A stretch of DNA of 64,000 nucleotides from Anaerovibrio lipolyticus DSM 3074 (GCF_900141865.1 NZ_FQYW01000018.1:1-64000); one strand, 5' to 3'. Positions 25,327 to 35,708 are shown, numbered from the stretch's first letter. Notes: generated from the sequence alone by a model not told the origin. Made by a program: numbers and translations.

Positions 25327-27237
25327 TTATGACTCCTGAGCCTTTTCCTCAAGGTAGGCCCAGCGGTCCATGAGCTTGTCCAGCTCAGCGGTAATCCGCT
25401 CCTGCTCCCCAGTAAGCTCCCGCAGCATATCATAATCCGAGCCGTTCATTGACATCTGCATTTCCACTACCTTAAGCTCACTTTCTTTGCTGGCAATTAC
25501 CGCCTCAATTTCTCCGTACTCTCTGGCCTCATTATAGCTCAGGCCCTTGCTCTTGCTTTTTGGCTTGGCCTTTTCCATGGCTGGCTCTGCAGTGGTCTTT
25601 GCCCTTTCCGCCTGACGCTGGAGATGCATCTTTTCTGCCTGCTCTGCATCAGCCTTTGCCTTGTAATCGGAATAGCCGCCCATGAAAATCTGAACATGGG
25701 CATCATCATCAAATACAAAGACCTTTTGGGCCATGCGGTCAGTAAAGAAACGGTCATGGGAAACAAAAATGATAGCGCCGTTAAAGTCCTCTATAAAATT
25801 CTCCAGTACCGCCATGGTGTCCAAATCCAAATCATTGGTAGGCTCATCCAAAAGCAGTACATTAGGCTCCTCCATTAAAATGCGCAAAAGGTACAGACGG
25901 CGCTTTTCGCCTCCTGACAGACGGGAAATCTCCGTCCATTGAAGGTCTGGAGGAAATAGAAATTTTTCCATCAGCTGGCCTGCTGACAGCTTGGTGCCGT
26001 CGGCCATGGTAATATAATGGGCAGCCTCCTGGATGTATTCCTTAGCCCTGAGCCTTCCGTCCATTTCCACATTTGTTTGGGCAAAATACCCCAATTTAAC
26101 GGTCTGGCCAATGTCCACTACTCCCTTTGTAGGCTGAAGACGCCCCGCAATTATGTTAAGAAGGGTGGATTTTCCCGTACCATTTCCACCTAAAATACCA
26201 ATTCTGTCATTTCTTAGGACGGTATAGGTAAAATCATTGATATAGGTTTTGCCCTCCCATTCGTAGGTGACATTTTCCAGCTCAATAATTTTTCGTCCCA
26301 GACGGCTGCCTGCCAGCCCGATTTCCACCTGATTGCGGTTAAGGTCCACCTTCTGGTCCCTTACCTGTTCATAACGCTGAATACGGGCCTTCTGCTTTGT
26401 ACTGCGGGCCTGTGCTCCACGGCGAATCCATGCCAGCTCGTTGCGAAGGAAGTTCTGACGCTTACGCTCTCCTGCTTCCTCCTGTTCGATACGGGCTGCC
26501 TTTAATTCCAAAAACTGGGAATAGTTGCCATCATAGCTATAGGTTCGCCCCTTGTCAAATTCCAATATGCCGTTGGTAACCCTGTCAAGGAAGTAACGGT
26601 CATGGGTTACTGTCAGAAGTGAGCCCTTCCAGTGGGCAAGATAGTCCTCCAGCCAGCCAATGGTTTCACTGTCCAGATGGTTGGTAGGCTCGTCCAAAAT
26701 CAGCAGATCACAAGGCTGAATCAAGGCCGTGGCCAAAGCCATGCGCTTTTGCTGGCCTGAGGATAAGCTCCCCACCTTGGCCTCAAAATCGTGAATGCCC
26801 AAATGATTCAAAATGGTTTTGGCTTCACTTTCCATATTCCAGCCATTAACACTGTCTATTTTGGCAGAGGCATTAACCAGTGCCTGCTGCACCTCTGGGG
26901 AAAGATCCCCGGCCTCAGTCTTTGCAAGAGCTGCCTCATAATCCCTAAGGGCACTCATTAATGGGCTATCATCCTTGAATACCTCCATGAGCACAGTGTT
27001 TTCCATATCAAATTCCTTGGACTGCTCCAAAAAGCTGATACGGAGGTTTCTCATGGTCACCATATTTCCTGTATCCGCTGTGAGCTTCCCCGCCACCGTC
27101 TTCAGAAATGTTGACTTTCCAGTGCCGTTTACGCCCACTATACCGATTTTATCATTTTCATTTACATTGAGATTTACATGGCTGAACAAGACTTTTTCGC
27201 CGTAGCTCTTGCCCAGGTCTTCCACTGTCAAAACCAA
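25327..27237 (-). CDS. ABC-F family ATPase (Uup-like)
   Basis: 636 residues with two ABC domains (GVNGTGKSTFLK and GGNGTGKSTLLN Walker A; LSSGQQKR and LSGGEKRR signatures), no membrane helices, a linker of about 80 residues rich in Arg, and a C-terminal coiled coil from about 550. This is the Uup-like branch of ribosome-binding ABC-F factors, which rescue stalled ribosomes or act on nucleic-acid branches. TTG start at 27237 after GAGGAGG; it directly follows the stop of the HlyC/CorC gene, so both are in one operon. Confidence 0.9.
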   Translation of the reverse strand: MVLTVEDLGKSYGEKVLFSHVNLNVNENDKIGIVGVNGTGKSTFLKTVAGKLTADTGNMVTMRNLRISFLEQSKEFDMENTVLMEVFKDDSPLMSALRDYEAALAKTEAGDLSPEVQQALVNASAKIDSVNGWNMESEAKTILNHLGIHDFEAKVGSLSSGQQKRMALATALIQPCDLLILDEPTNHLDSETIGWLEDYLAHWKGSLLTVTHDRYFLDRVTNGILEFDKGRTYSYDGNYSQFLELKAARIEQEEAGERKRQNFLRNELAWIRRGAQARSTKQKARIQRYEQVRDQKVDLNRNQVEIGLAGSRLGRKIIELENVTYEWEGKTYINDFTYTVLRNDRIGILGGNGTGKSTLLNIIAGRLQPTKGVVDIGQTVKLGYFAQTNVEMDGRLRAKEYIQEAAHYITMADGTKLSAGQLMEKFLFPPDLQWTEISRLSGGEKRRLYLLRILMEEPNVLLLDEPTNDLDLDTMAVLENFIEDFNGAIIFVSHDRFFTDRMAQKVFVFDDDAHVQIFMGGYSDYKAKADAEQAEKMHLQRQAERAKTTAEPAMEKAKPKSKSKGLSYNEAREYGEIEAVIASKESELKVVEMQMSMNGSDYDMLRELTGEQERITAELDKLMDRWAYLEEKAQES

Positions 27238-27238
27238 G

Positions 27239-28585
27239 TTATATTTCCTCCTCGGCGGTGATTTCCGGATGGTCCTCCACCAACGGCTTCTTCAACTGAA
27301 GCAATATTCTGGTAATGCGCAAATTATCGATTTCCTCCACAAAGAAATCCACGCAGTCACAGGATGCCTTCATGCCAATCATAGGAGGCGACTGAACATT
27401 GTTATAGAGCCAGCCACCAATAGTATCAATGTTATCCGCCTCAATTTCCATTTCGAAAATATCGCTGACTTCCTCCAATAACAGCATGGCATCAATGGAG
27501 TAAATAAGGTCAGAACGCTTTTCAATGGAAGGGCGTTCCTGGTCAAATTCGTCCTGAATTTCACCTACAATTTCCTCAATGACATCCTCAATGGTAACCA
27601 TGCCTGCAGTGCCGCCGTATTCATCCACCACAATGGCCAGCTGTGAACGCTGCTTCTGCATCATCTTCAACAGCATACTGATTTTCATGGTTTCCGGCAC
27701 AACCAGAGTACGTCGTACCAGCTTTCTCAGAATAGGACGACGACGTTTGTATAAGGACTGCATCAAATCCTTAATATGCAAAAATCCCACAATATCATCC
27801 TTGTCCTCACCGCACACCGGATAACGGGTAAGGTGCTCCTCCATGGCTACCTTGATATTCTCCTCAAAGCTGTCCTCCAAGTAAAGACATACCATATCAG
27901 TGCGTGGAATCATAATTTCACGTACATTGCGGTCTGCAAAATCAAATACATTGTCCACAAAATCCAGCTCTGTTTTATCTATGTAGCCCTGCTTATGGCT
28001 TTCCTCCATAAGACGTCTGATTTCATCCTCTGTATGGGCCACTTCATCGCCGTTGTTGGATATATCAACCCCAAAAATGCCGGCCACAAACACAGCAACC
28101 TTGTTCAACACCCATACAGATGGGTACATAATTTTCTGGAAGAACATGAGGGGAATGGCCACTGCCAGCATTACCCTTTCCACCTGCTGGATTGCCACAT
28201 TTTTTGGAATCAGCTCACCAATAATAATGGTGGCTGCCGTTACCAGTGAAAAGGCAATAATAAAGGAAATGGTGGTGGACAATGCTCCACTAAGTCCAAT
28301 AATTTCAAATACCGGCTTCAACACATGACTGATGGTAGGCTCTCCCAAAAGTCCAAGGCCCAGGGAAGCCAAGGTAATCCCCAGCTGGGTTACGGATAGA
28401 GAGACATCAACATGCTCCACCAAAGGCTTGGCATATACAGCCCGACGGTTACCTGCCTCTATCATGGAGTTTAAGCGGGACATTCGCATTTTTACAATGG
28501 CAAATTCTGCAGCCACAAAAAATCCATTAAGGGCAACCAAAATTACTATGATTATAAGTTTAATTATAACCTCTGTTATATCCAA
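27239..28585 (-). CDS. HlyC/CorC (CNNM) family membrane protein
   Basis: 448 residues. CNNM domain with four hydrophobic segments to about residue 190, a CBS pair at about 210-335 (IMIPRTDMV, VVDEYGGTAGMVTIEDV) and a C-terminal CorC/HlyC transporter-associated domain (DAMLLLEEVSDIF). Family members are linked to Mg2+/Co2+ efflux. Normal length. Upstream partner of the ABC-F gene. Confidence 0.9.
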   Translation of the reverse strand: MDITEVIIKLIIIVILVALNGFFVAAEFAIVKMRMSRLNSMIEAGNRRAVYAKPLVEHVDVSLSVTQLGITLASLGLGLLGEPTISHVLKPVFEIIGLSGALSTTISFIIAFSLVTAATIIIGELIPKNVAIQQVERVMLAVAIPLMFFQKIMYPSVWVLNKVAVFVAGIFGVDISNNGDEVAHTEDEIRRLMEESHKQGYIDKTELDFVDNVFDFADRNVREIMIPRTDMVCLYLEDSFEENIKVAMEEHLTRYPVCGEDKDDIVGFLHIKDLMQSLYKRRRPILRKLVRRTLVVPETMKISMLLKMMQKQRSQLAIVVDEYGGTAGMVTIEDVIEEIVGEIQDEFDQERPSIEKRSDLIYSIDAMLLLEEVSDIFEMEIEADNIDTIGGWLYNNVQSPPMIGMKASCDCVDFFVEEIDNLRITRILLQLKKPLVEDHPEITAEEEI

Positions 28586-28602
28586 GAAAATTTCCTCCTA
28601 TG

Positions 28603-31107
28603 TTAATTGAAAACAGGCATATTTTTTTCGTCATCAAAGGTGGCTGTACAACGTGGATAATTGCTGCATCCCCAGAAATTTCCGTTACGCCCCTTGATGC
28701 GCCGCAAACTGCCCTCACGACACTTCGGACAGAGATATTTGGAATCAGCCTTTTTATCTTCTGAACTTAAATGCTCCATAGGTGCCGCCGAAGCCTTTGG
28801 CTCATCCTTGCTCCAACCGCCCTGATTGCCATTGTTGCGTGGATTACCAAAGGAAGGTATTGTTTCATTGTAGCCACTGAAGGAAGAAGCCGTAAAGGAA
28901 TCCATTAGCTGAAATTCCTGATTAAAGGCTGCCATCTCCTCCTCGCTAATATACGGATTACCAAAAGGGCTTTCGTCAATACTTGCCGCTGCCGTGACAA
29001 TTCTGCGGTTACCATTTGAGAAATTGGAGCCCCCACCAAAACTACGGCTCTGAATACGGGCTTTTGCCCCCTCCAGATCCGGCTTTCCATCCTTGTCGTC
29101 ACAGGTCATACGACACTTTGGAAAGGCTGAGCAGCCCCAAAAATCACCGTTTTTTCCGTGGCGCTTCAAAAGCACACCACTTTTGCACCGCGGGCACACA
29201 TTGGCAGCTTCTCCCCCCTCTGTGGTGGAGGCCACCTGTAATTTGGCTCCATAGGCCTTTTGACAGAGCTCTGTGGTAAATTTCACCTGATTTTCAATGA
29301 AATCACTTAATGAGCCGTCACCATCAGCCATGGAATGCAATTTATCCTCCCAAATGGCTGTAAAATCCGGATATGACAGCTCCTCCGGCATAGCATCAAT
29401 GAGCATATAGGCTGACTGAGTAGGCTGAAGATATTTTTTCTTTCCGGTCTGGTTCATAAACTTACGGCGGATAAGATCATCGATAATGGTAGCCCTGGTG
29501 GCCTCTGTGCCGATGCCATACACATCCTTCAGCTTCTTCTTGGATTCGGGGTCCTTTACGAATTTATGAATATCCTTCATGGCCGCCAACAGAGTAGATG
29601 TGGTAAATCTCATTGGAGGCTTAGTGGCCTTCTGGCTCATTTCACCTTCAAGATAAGCTACCCCATCCTTTTTCTTCATCATAGGCAAGGAAGCACTGTC
29701 ATCTTCCTCGTTATTATCTCCGTTATCACCATTTTCTTCATGCTTATCCTTTGTCTGGGATGTATAAAGAGCCTTCCAGCCCAAATCCAGCTCTACTCTA
29801 CCGCTGGCTGTAAAAAGCTCATCCTTGTAATCGATCTCTATTTTTGTCTGATTATATGTATGCACAGGATAGAACTGGGCAATATATGCCTGAGCCACCA
29901 AAAAATAAATATTTCGCTCCATTGGGGTCAGCTTTTCTGCCCCGGCTGGAACACGGGTAGGAATAATAGCGTGATGAGCAGAGATTTTCTTGTCATTCCA
30001 GGCACGGCTCTTGATTGAGCCATCTGCTGCAGCCGCCCACTTGGCCAGCTGTTCATCACCGAAATTTTGCAAATGCTTTAAAATGGCCCCATTATCCTTG
30101 AACTGGTTGGTTGGCAAATACTCACAGTCAGAACGGGGATATGTGGTGAGCTTTCGCTCGTATAACTTCTGGGCTGTATCCAATACCTGCTGTGGGTCGT
30201 AGCCAAACCGTTTTCCAGCCAACACCTGGAGTGATGACAGGGAAAATGGCAGCCGCTGCTGCTCCTGCTTTTTGCTCTTGGTGTAGGCAGATATAACACC
30301 ATCTGTTGGGGCTTCGAGAAATTCCGCCATCTTGGCATCCGCCACGGCCTTGTCCACCAGTCTCCCCTCAGAATCCAGACCAGCCTGAATCTCCTTTGGC
30401 TTCCACGTAGCGTAAAAATCTCCATTTTCATGGTGAAACTTACCCTTTATGGTGTAATAGTCCACTGGTTTAAAGTTTTCTATTTCCCGTTCCCTGCGCA
30501 CCACCAAAGCAAGGGTAGGTGTCTTAACCCGTCCCACGGGAAGTACAAGACGCCTGTGGCCTGCCCTCTGGGCTGCCAGGGTATAGGCTCTGGATAAATT
30601 CATGCCAATAAGCCAGTCTGCCCGTGCTCTGGCCAGAGCTGACTGCTTGAGATTGAAAAACTCACTGTTTTCTCTAAGGGAACTGTTAGCTTCCTTAATA
30701 CTCTTTTCATCAAGGGCATTGAGAAGAATTCGTCTTACAGGCTTAGTGTTGCCCACAAAATCCAGCACTTCATCTATTAACAGCTGTCCCTCCCGGTCCG
30801 GGTCACCTGCGTGAACTATTTCATCAGCCTTATCTATGAGGCCCTTTATAATATTAAACTGCTTGGCACAGGAGGCATCCACCAACAATTTCCATTCCGT
30901 AGGAACGATTGGCAGATCCTCTGCCCGCCAGCTTTTATATTTTTCATCATACTCCTGGGGTTCAGCCTGCCTTAAAATATGGCCAAAGCCCCAAGTAACA
31001 ACGCCCCCCTGGGTTTCAATAAAGCCATCTCCCCGGTGCATTGGCCCTGGAAGACATTTGGCAATTTCAGCACCCATGCTGGGCTTCTCTGCTATATATA
31101 AACGCAC
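28603..31107 (-). CDS. topB: DNA topoisomerase III
   Basis: 834 residues, type IA. Toprim domain at 1-135 with E7 and D102/D104 (HAGDPDREGQ); active tyrosine Y323 in LTTYPRSDCEY. The C-terminus has two topoisomerase C4 zinc ribbons (CPRCKSG...GCSAFPKC at about 645 and CPKCREG...GCSNYPRC at about 795) separated by a Gly/Ser/Asn-rich linker of about 100 residues. It passes single strands and decatenates replication or recombination intermediates. Length is longer than E. coli TopB (653) because of the zinc tail. Confidence 0.93.
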   Translation of the reverse strand: MRLYIAEKPSMGAEIAKCLPGPMHRGDGFIETQGGVVTWGFGHILRQAEPQEYDEKYKSWRAEDLPIVPTEWKLLVDASCAKQFNIIKGLIDKADEIVHAGDPDREGQLLIDEVLDFVGNTKPVRRILLNALDEKSIKEANSSLRENSEFFNLKQSALARARADWLIGMNLSRAYTLAAQRAGHRRLVLPVGRVKTPTLALVVRREREIENFKPVDYYTIKGKFHHENGDFYATWKPKEIQAGLDSEGRLVDKAVADAKMAEFLEAPTDGVISAYTKSKKQEQQRLPFSLSSLQVLAGKRFGYDPQQVLDTAQKLYERKLTTYPRSDCEYLPTNQFKDNGAILKHLQNFGDEQLAKWAAAADGSIKSRAWNDKKISAHHAIIPTRVPAGAEKLTPMERNIYFLVAQAYIAQFYPVHTYNQTKIEIDYKDELFTASGRVELDLGWKALYTSQTKDKHEENGDNGDNNEEDDSASLPMMKKKDGVAYLEGEMSQKATKPPMRFTTSTLLAAMKDIHKFVKDPESKKKLKDVYGIGTEATRATIIDDLIRRKFMNQTGKKKYLQPTQSAYMLIDAMPEELSYPDFTAIWEDKLHSMADGDGSLSDFIENQVKFTTELCQKAYGAKLQVASTTEGGEAANVCPRCKSGVLLKRHGKNGDFWGCSAFPKCRMTCDDKDGKPDLEGAKARIQSRSFGGGSNFSNGNRRIVTAAASIDESPFGNPYISEEEMAAFNQEFQLMDSFTASSFSGYNETIPSFGNPRNNGNQGGWSKDEPKASAAPMEHLSSEDKKADSKYLCPKCREGSLRRIKGRNGNFWGCSNYPRCTATFDDEKNMPVFN

Positions 31108-31154
31108 TGTAAAAACCTCTCGAATAAATTCTGTCTAAATATTTATTGGATAAA

Positions 31155-31526
31155 TCAAGTGAAAAGCAACTTGTAAATTCCGTATACCACAAGGAAAGTC
31201 CACAAAAGAAGCAATATGGTAGCTATTACCACCACCATGGGCAGAAACTTTCCATAATGACCGGCACTGTGCTCACAATCCTCCAGCACCTCCGGAGGCA
31301 ACAGCTGGCGCAGCCCCGCCAATATAGCCGGCACAATTACCGCATCATCCACAAGACCAGCGGCGGGGATGGCATCCGGAACAATATCCACGGGACTGAC
31401 GAAATATAAAATAGCCGCCAATATGGCCAAACGAAATACCTTTGGGGTACGACGATTTATAAGAGCAAAGAGCATTACAACAATGTCTTTGCGTATCAGA
31501 CGAAAAATCATAAAGAGCCGGTTCAT
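31155..31526 (-). CDS. YkvA/DUF1232 membrane protein
   Basis: 123 residues. DUF1232 signature FVSPVDIVPDAIPAAGLVDD at about 42-61 between hydrophobic segments, and a C-terminal membrane helix. ATG 31526 follows AAGGAGA; an upstream frame extension has no site. Function unknown. Confidence 0.85.
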   Translation of the reverse strand: MNRLFMIFRLIRKDIVVMLFALINRRTPKVFRLAILAAILYFVSPVDIVPDAIPAAGLVDDAVIVPAILAGLRQLLPPEVLEDCEHSAGHYGKFLPMVVVIATILLLLWTFLVVYGIYKLLFT

Positions 31527-31645
31527 AAATTCATCTCCTTCTGTACTTACTGCAATTATGTACATGTCTATCATAATATTTTACCATATTTAAGCTATAC
31601 CACAAAATTAAGGTTATTTTTTGTAATATAACAAAAAATATATAA

Positions 31646-31674
31646 TTGACATATTATCTATGACAATTTATACT
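31646..31674 (+). promoter_or_regulatory. Promoter of the LysA-like gene
   Basis: TTGACA, 17-bp spacer, TATACT; start codon 68 bases downstream. Confidence 0.75.
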
Positions 31675-31741
31675 ATCTATGTAATTAATAGTGCTTATCA
31701 ATTAGCTATAACTACCAAATTAAAATATGGAGGGCTTGTTT

Positions 31742-33004
31742 ATGAAAGAAAAGGTTTTCCCAATTTCCCAGCAGCGGCTGGAAGAAATTATCGCAAAGTA
31801 CCCTACACCATTTCATATCTATGATGAAAAGGCTATCAGGGCAAACATCCGCCGTCTTTTTAAAGCATTCAGCTGGGCTCCTGAATTCAGGGAGCATTTT
31901 GCTGTAAAGGCCACTCCAAATCCAAGACTCATGCAGATTCTGGCAGAGGAAGGTGCCGGCTCTGACTGCAGCTCCCTGGCTGAACTTTGTCTTTCAGAGG
32001 CCGCTGGCATCACTGGTGAAAAAATAATGCTCACCTCCAATGATACCCCTGCAGACGAATTTCAGAAGGCCATTGATCTGGGAGCTGTAATCAACCTTGA
32101 CGACATTACCCACATCGAGTATCTGGAAAAGCATGCGGGGATGCCAAAGATTATGTCCTTCCGCTACAACCCTGGTAATCTTATTGCCGGCAACGATATT
32201 ATCGGCAAGCCAATGGAAGCCAAGTACGGTCTTACCCATGATCAGATTCTCAAGGCCTATAAAATGGCTCAGGACCGTGGTGTAAAGCGCTTTGGGCTCC
32301 ACTGTATGGTTATTTCCAATGAGCTGAGAACTGAAGGATTTGCCCTTACAGCCTCCATCATGTTTAATCTTGCCAAGGAAATCAAGGAAACGCTGGGCAT
32401 CACCCTGGAGTTTGTAAATCTTGGCGGTGGTATCGGCATCCCGTATGAGCCTTCACAGGAGGAAGTAAATCTGGAGGAAGTAGGCGAGGCCATTCATAAG
32501 CTCTATGATGAAATCATGGTACCAGCAGGACTTGGCCAGTGTGCCATCTGCTTTGAATCCGGCCGTGCAATTACCGGGCCTTACGGCTATCTGGTTTCCA
32601 CAGCTATCCATGAAAAGCACACCTACAAAAATTACATTGGTCTTGATTCCTGCATGGCTAATCTCATGCGTCCTGCCCTTTATGGTGCTTATCATCATAT
32701 TACTGTTGTGGGCAAGGAACACGCCCCTAAGGACCATGTATACGATGTAACCGGTTCCCTGTGCGAAAACAACGACAAGTTCGCCATTGACCGTCAGCTG
32801 CCAAAGATTGATATGGGTGATCGTATCGTTATTCACGACACCGGTGCTCATGACCATTCCATGGGCTTTAACTACAACGGCAAGCTGAGAAGCGCAGAGC
32901 TTTTATTGCGTGAAGACGGCAGCGTGGAAATGATTCGCCGTGCCGAAACTCTGGATGATTACTTCGCCACACTCACCGGTTTTGATGGGGCAATTATGAA
33001 GTAA
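31742..33004 (+). CDS. lysA: PLP-dependent decarboxylase, diaminopimelate decarboxylase-like
   Basis: 420 residues, fold type III (alanine-racemase barrel plus beta domain). K56 in HFAVKATPNP binds PLP; NLGGGIGIPY (phosphate loop) and CFESGRAITGPYG are present, and C-terminal GAHDHSMGFNYNG supplies the substrate-side Tyr. Most likely converts meso-diaminopimelate to lysine. It is a divergent LysA, so another amino-acid decarboxylase in this family remains possible. ATG 31742 lies seven bases after GGAGGG. Followed 14 bases later by the AEC transporter. Confidence 0.82.
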   Translation: MKEKVFPISQQRLEEIIAKYPTPFHIYDEKAIRANIRRLFKAFSWAPEFREHFAVKATPNPRLMQILAEEGAGSDCSSLAELCLSEAAGITGEKIMLTSNDTPADEFQKAIDLGAVINLDDITHIEYLEKHAGMPKIMSFRYNPGNLIAGNDIIGKPMEAKYGLTHDQILKAYKMAQDRGVKRFGLHCMVISNELRTEGFALTASIMFNLAKEIKETLGITLEFVNLGGGIGIPYEPSQEEVNLEEVGEAIHKLYDEIMVPAGLGQCAICFESGRAITGPYGYLVSTAIHEKHTYKNYIGLDSCMANLMRPALYGAYHHITVVGKEHAPKDHVYDVTGSLCENNDKFAIDRQLPKIDMGDRIVIHDTGAHDHSMGFNYNGKLRSAELLLREDGSVEMIRRAETLDDYFATLTGFDGAIMK

Positions 33005-33018
33005 AGCTGGGATAATTA

Positions 33019-33960
33019 ATGTACAGTAATTTTATAGTATCTCTGGAGGCAGTCCTTCCTATAGCCATTCTTATAGGTGTGGGAATGCTGACAAAAAAAA
33101 TGCAGCTGCTCACCAAGGATGAAATCGCCCATGTGAACAAGCTGGTGTTTAAGATTCTCTTTTTCTGCCTCTTGTTTAAAAATATGTACCAGGCAGATTT
33201 CAGTATTGCCTTTCAGCCTCAGCTGCTGCTTTTTACCCTGATAGCCATTCTTGCTACCGTAGCAGTAGCCAGTGTTGTTGTTTGTTATTTCGTCACGGAT
33301 AATAAACGGCGTGGGGCCATGATTCATTCCATTTACCGCAGTAATTTTATTATTATAGGTATTCCTGTGGCAGCCAATATTTATGGCCAGGACAATATTG
33401 CCATTACCGCTATGCTCATTACGGTGGTTATACCACTATACAACATTTTGGCCGTAACCATCTTTGAAACCTTCCGAGGCAACGAGATAAAACTGAAGCC
33501 TGTACTTCTGGGGATAGCCCACAACCCTATGATATTGGGCTGTGTTGTTGGTATCATCTTTAATCTATGCCATCTTGTGGTACCCAATGCCGTTTTAAAG
33601 CCCATTTTCCAAATAGGCAGTGCCACAACCCCACTGGCTTTAATTCTTTTGGGCGCATCCTTTACCATTTCCAGCATAAAGAAGGACCATCTGTCCATCA
33701 TGCTGTGTACACTGGGAAGACTTGTAATTGCTCCGGCAATTATTCTGCCCATTGCTGTATGGATGGGATATCGAAATATTGAGCTGGTATCCCTTATGAC
33801 TGTTTTTGCAGCACCATGTGCTGTGGTGGGCTTTACCATGGCCCAGCAAATGGAAAGCGATTATGAACTGGCTGGCAACTGCATAATAATGACCTCTGGA
33901 CTATCCTGCTTCACTCTTTTCGGCTGGATTTTCCTTGGAAAGACTTTAGGGCTTATTTAA
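33019..33960 (+). CDS. AEC family transporter (auxin efflux carrier type)
   Basis: 313 residues with about ten hydrophobic helices in two repeats; conserved GVGMLTKK near the N-terminus and APCAVVGFTMAQQM near helix 9. Bacterial members export or import organic acids and amino acids (malate, aspartate exchange). Operon partner of the LysA-like gene, hinting at an amino-acid or dicarboxylate substrate. Its stop codon lies inside the terminator stem. Confidence 0.88.
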   Translation: MYSNFIVSLEAVLPIAILIGVGMLTKKMQLLTKDEIAHVNKLVFKILFFCLLFKNMYQADFSIAFQPQLLLFTLIAILATVAVASVVVCYFVTDNKRRGAMIHSIYRSNFIIIGIPVAANIYGQDNIAITAMLITVVIPLYNILAVTIFETFRGNEIKLKPVLLGIAHNPMILGCVVGIIFNLCHLVVPNAVLKPIFQIGSATTPLALILLGASFTISSIKKDHLSIMLCTLGRLVIAPAIILPIAVWMGYRNIELVSLMTVFAAPCAVVGFTMAQQMESDYELAGNCIIMTSGLSCFTLFGWIFLGKTLGLI

Positions 33961-33974
33961 GCCCTTTTTCTTTA
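33948..33974 (+). terminator. Terminator overlapping the AEC stop codon
   Basis: AGGGCTTA-TT-TAAGCCCT then TTTTCTTT; the stem contains the TAA. Confidence 0.85.
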
Positions 33975-34043
33975 TTTTAGACCCATTTTAGTGTATAATA
34001 TCTCTGTTATGCAGATGGATTCATCTATATAATTTAATGCTAT

Positions 34044-34133
34044 GGAGAGGTGTCCGAGTGGTCGAAGGTGCTTGACTCGAAATCAAGTGAGGTTAATAGC
34101 CTCCGTGGGTTCGAATCCCACCCTCTCTGCCAG
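34044..34133 (+). tRNA. tRNA-Ser (CGA)
   Basis: 90 nt with CCA. Anticodon arm CTTGA-CTCGAAA-TCAAG (anticodon CGA, reads UCG), long variable arm, T-arm GGGTTCGAATCCC. A TATAAT lies about 45 bases upstream. Confidence 0.95.
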
Positions 34134-34153
34134 TATCACTTAGTGTATTTAAC

Positions 34154-34181
34154 AGATTGCTCACCAGCAATCTCTTTTTTT
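34154..34181 (+). terminator. Terminator between tRNA-Ser and gltX
   Basis: AGATTGCT-CACC-AGCAATCT followed by seven Ts, immediately before the gltX ribosome site. With no other obvious promoter, gltX may depend on read-through, making this an attenuator-like site. Confidence 0.75.
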
Positions 34182-34194
34182 AGGAGGAGTTATT

Positions 34195-35664
34195 TTGTCA
34201 AATCGCGTTCGTACCCGCTTTGCTCCAAGCCCAACCGGCTACATGCATATCGGTAATCTTCGTACCGCACTATATGGTTATCTTTTTTCCAAGTCCCAGA
34301 ATGGTGATTTTCTGCTTCGCATCGAGGACACTGACCAAAAGCGTTATGTGGCTGATGCAGTGGAATTCATTCAGAATACCTTAAAGGCAGCCAACATCAT
34401 CCCAAATGAGGGGCCTGATATCGGCGGTGACTGCGGTCCATATATCCAGAGCCAGCGTCTGGATATTTACAAGAAGTACGCCGAGGAGCTTATTGAAAAG
34501 GGCCATGCATACCGTTGCTTCTGCAATGATTGCAGCGAGGAGCAGCATGCAGCTCAGGAAGCCGGCGATGCCAAGAGCTTCGGTGGCTATAACCGTGCCT
34601 GCCGCGATTTGGAGCAGTCTGTTATTGACCAGTATCTGGCCGAGGGCAGACCTTATGTAATCCGTCAGAAGATGCCTCTTACCGGTGAGGTTACATTCCA
34701 CGATGTGGTTCACGGAAATATTACCATCGCCTGTGACACTTTGGAGGATCAGGTTATATTGAAGCGTGATGGCATGCCTACATATAATTTTGCCAACGTT
34801 ATCGATGACCATCTTATGGACATCAGCCATATTTTCCGTGGTACTGAATTTATTACCTCCACCCCTAAGCACGTACTGTTATATCAGTTCCTGGGATGGG
34901 AGCCACCAGTATTCATCCATCTGCCACCTGTAATGGGCAAGAACGAGGACGGCTCCATTTCCAAGCTCTCCAAGCGTCACGGTGCCACTGGCTTCAGCCA
35001 GCTGGTGGATATGGGCTATCTCCCGGAGGCCATTACCAACTATGTGGCACTTTTGGGCTGGTCCCCTAAATCCGAGCAGGAAATCTTCACTATGGATGAG
35101 CTGATTGAACGCTTCTCTTTAGAGGGCCTCAGCAAATCCCCTGCTGTATTTGACTACAACAAGCTGGACTGGGTTAACGGCGAGTATTTCAAGGCCATGA
35201 GCGATGAGGACTTTGCCAAGAAATCCAGTGCCTTTGGTGGCATTATTGCAGAGTCTTTAGGTGACAAGTGGACTTATCTTGCTTCTCTCCTTAAGACCAG
35301 AGTTAGCCGTTTCAATGAGATTCCTGAACAGATTGGCTTCTTCAAGGATTTGCCAGATTACGATGTGGATCTCTATAATAACAAACGCAACAAGGTAACT
35401 CCGGAAAAGGCTGCTGAAATTCTCCCAGTAGTTATTGAGGTTCTTGAAAAGGTTCAGACCTGGACTCCTGAGGGTATTGATGAGGTACTGCAGCCAGGCG
35501 TTGCTGAAAGCGGTATCAAAATGGGCACCTTTATGTGGCCTGCCAGAATTGCTCTTTCCGGCCAGAAGGTAACACCAGGTGGTGTAACTGAGCTGCTCTA
35601 TCTCTTAGGCCGTGAAGAATCCATGAAGCGTTTAAATCTTGGTCTTACCAAGGTTCAGGGCTAA
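34195..35664 (+). CDS. gltX: Glutamyl-tRNA synthetase
   Basis: 489 residues, class I synthetase of normal length. HIGH-type motif HIGN at 18-21 (APSPTGYMHIGNLRTAL), KLSKR at 257-261, zinc-binding Cys cluster at C108/C110/C113 and C136. Charges tRNA-Glu and may also charge tRNA-Gln if the cell uses GatCAB. TTG start at 34195 after AGGAGGAG. A tRNA-Glu gene follows 86 bases downstream. Confidence 0.96.
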   Translation: MSNRVRTRFAPSPTGYMHIGNLRTALYGYLFSKSQNGDFLLRIEDTDQKRYVADAVEFIQNTLKAANIIPNEGPDIGGDCGPYIQSQRLDIYKKYAEELIEKGHAYRCFCNDCSEEQHAAQEAGDAKSFGGYNRACRDLEQSVIDQYLAEGRPYVIRQKMPLTGEVTFHDVVHGNITIACDTLEDQVILKRDGMPTYNFANVIDDHLMDISHIFRGTEFITSTPKHVLLYQFLGWEPPVFIHLPPVMGKNEDGSISKLSKRHGATGFSQLVDMGYLPEAITNYVALLGWSPKSEQEIFTMDELIERFSLEGLSKSPAVFDYNKLDWVNGEYFKAMSDEDFAKKSSAFGGIIAESLGDKWTYLASLLKTRVSRFNEIPEQIGFFKDLPDYDVDLYNNKRNKVTPEKAAEILPVVIEVLEKVQTWTPEGIDEVLQPGVAESGIKMGTFMWPARIALSGQKVTPGGVTELLYLLGREESMKRLNLGLTKVQG

Positions 35665-35708
35665 TTTCATAAGCAGAAAATTACGCTTAAAACTTTAAAA
35701 AAAAATAT

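Noticed and set aside
33960-34200. T-box riboswitch upstream of gltX
   Set aside because: The region holds tRNA-Ser and a simple terminator; no T-box consensus or specifier loop can be seen.
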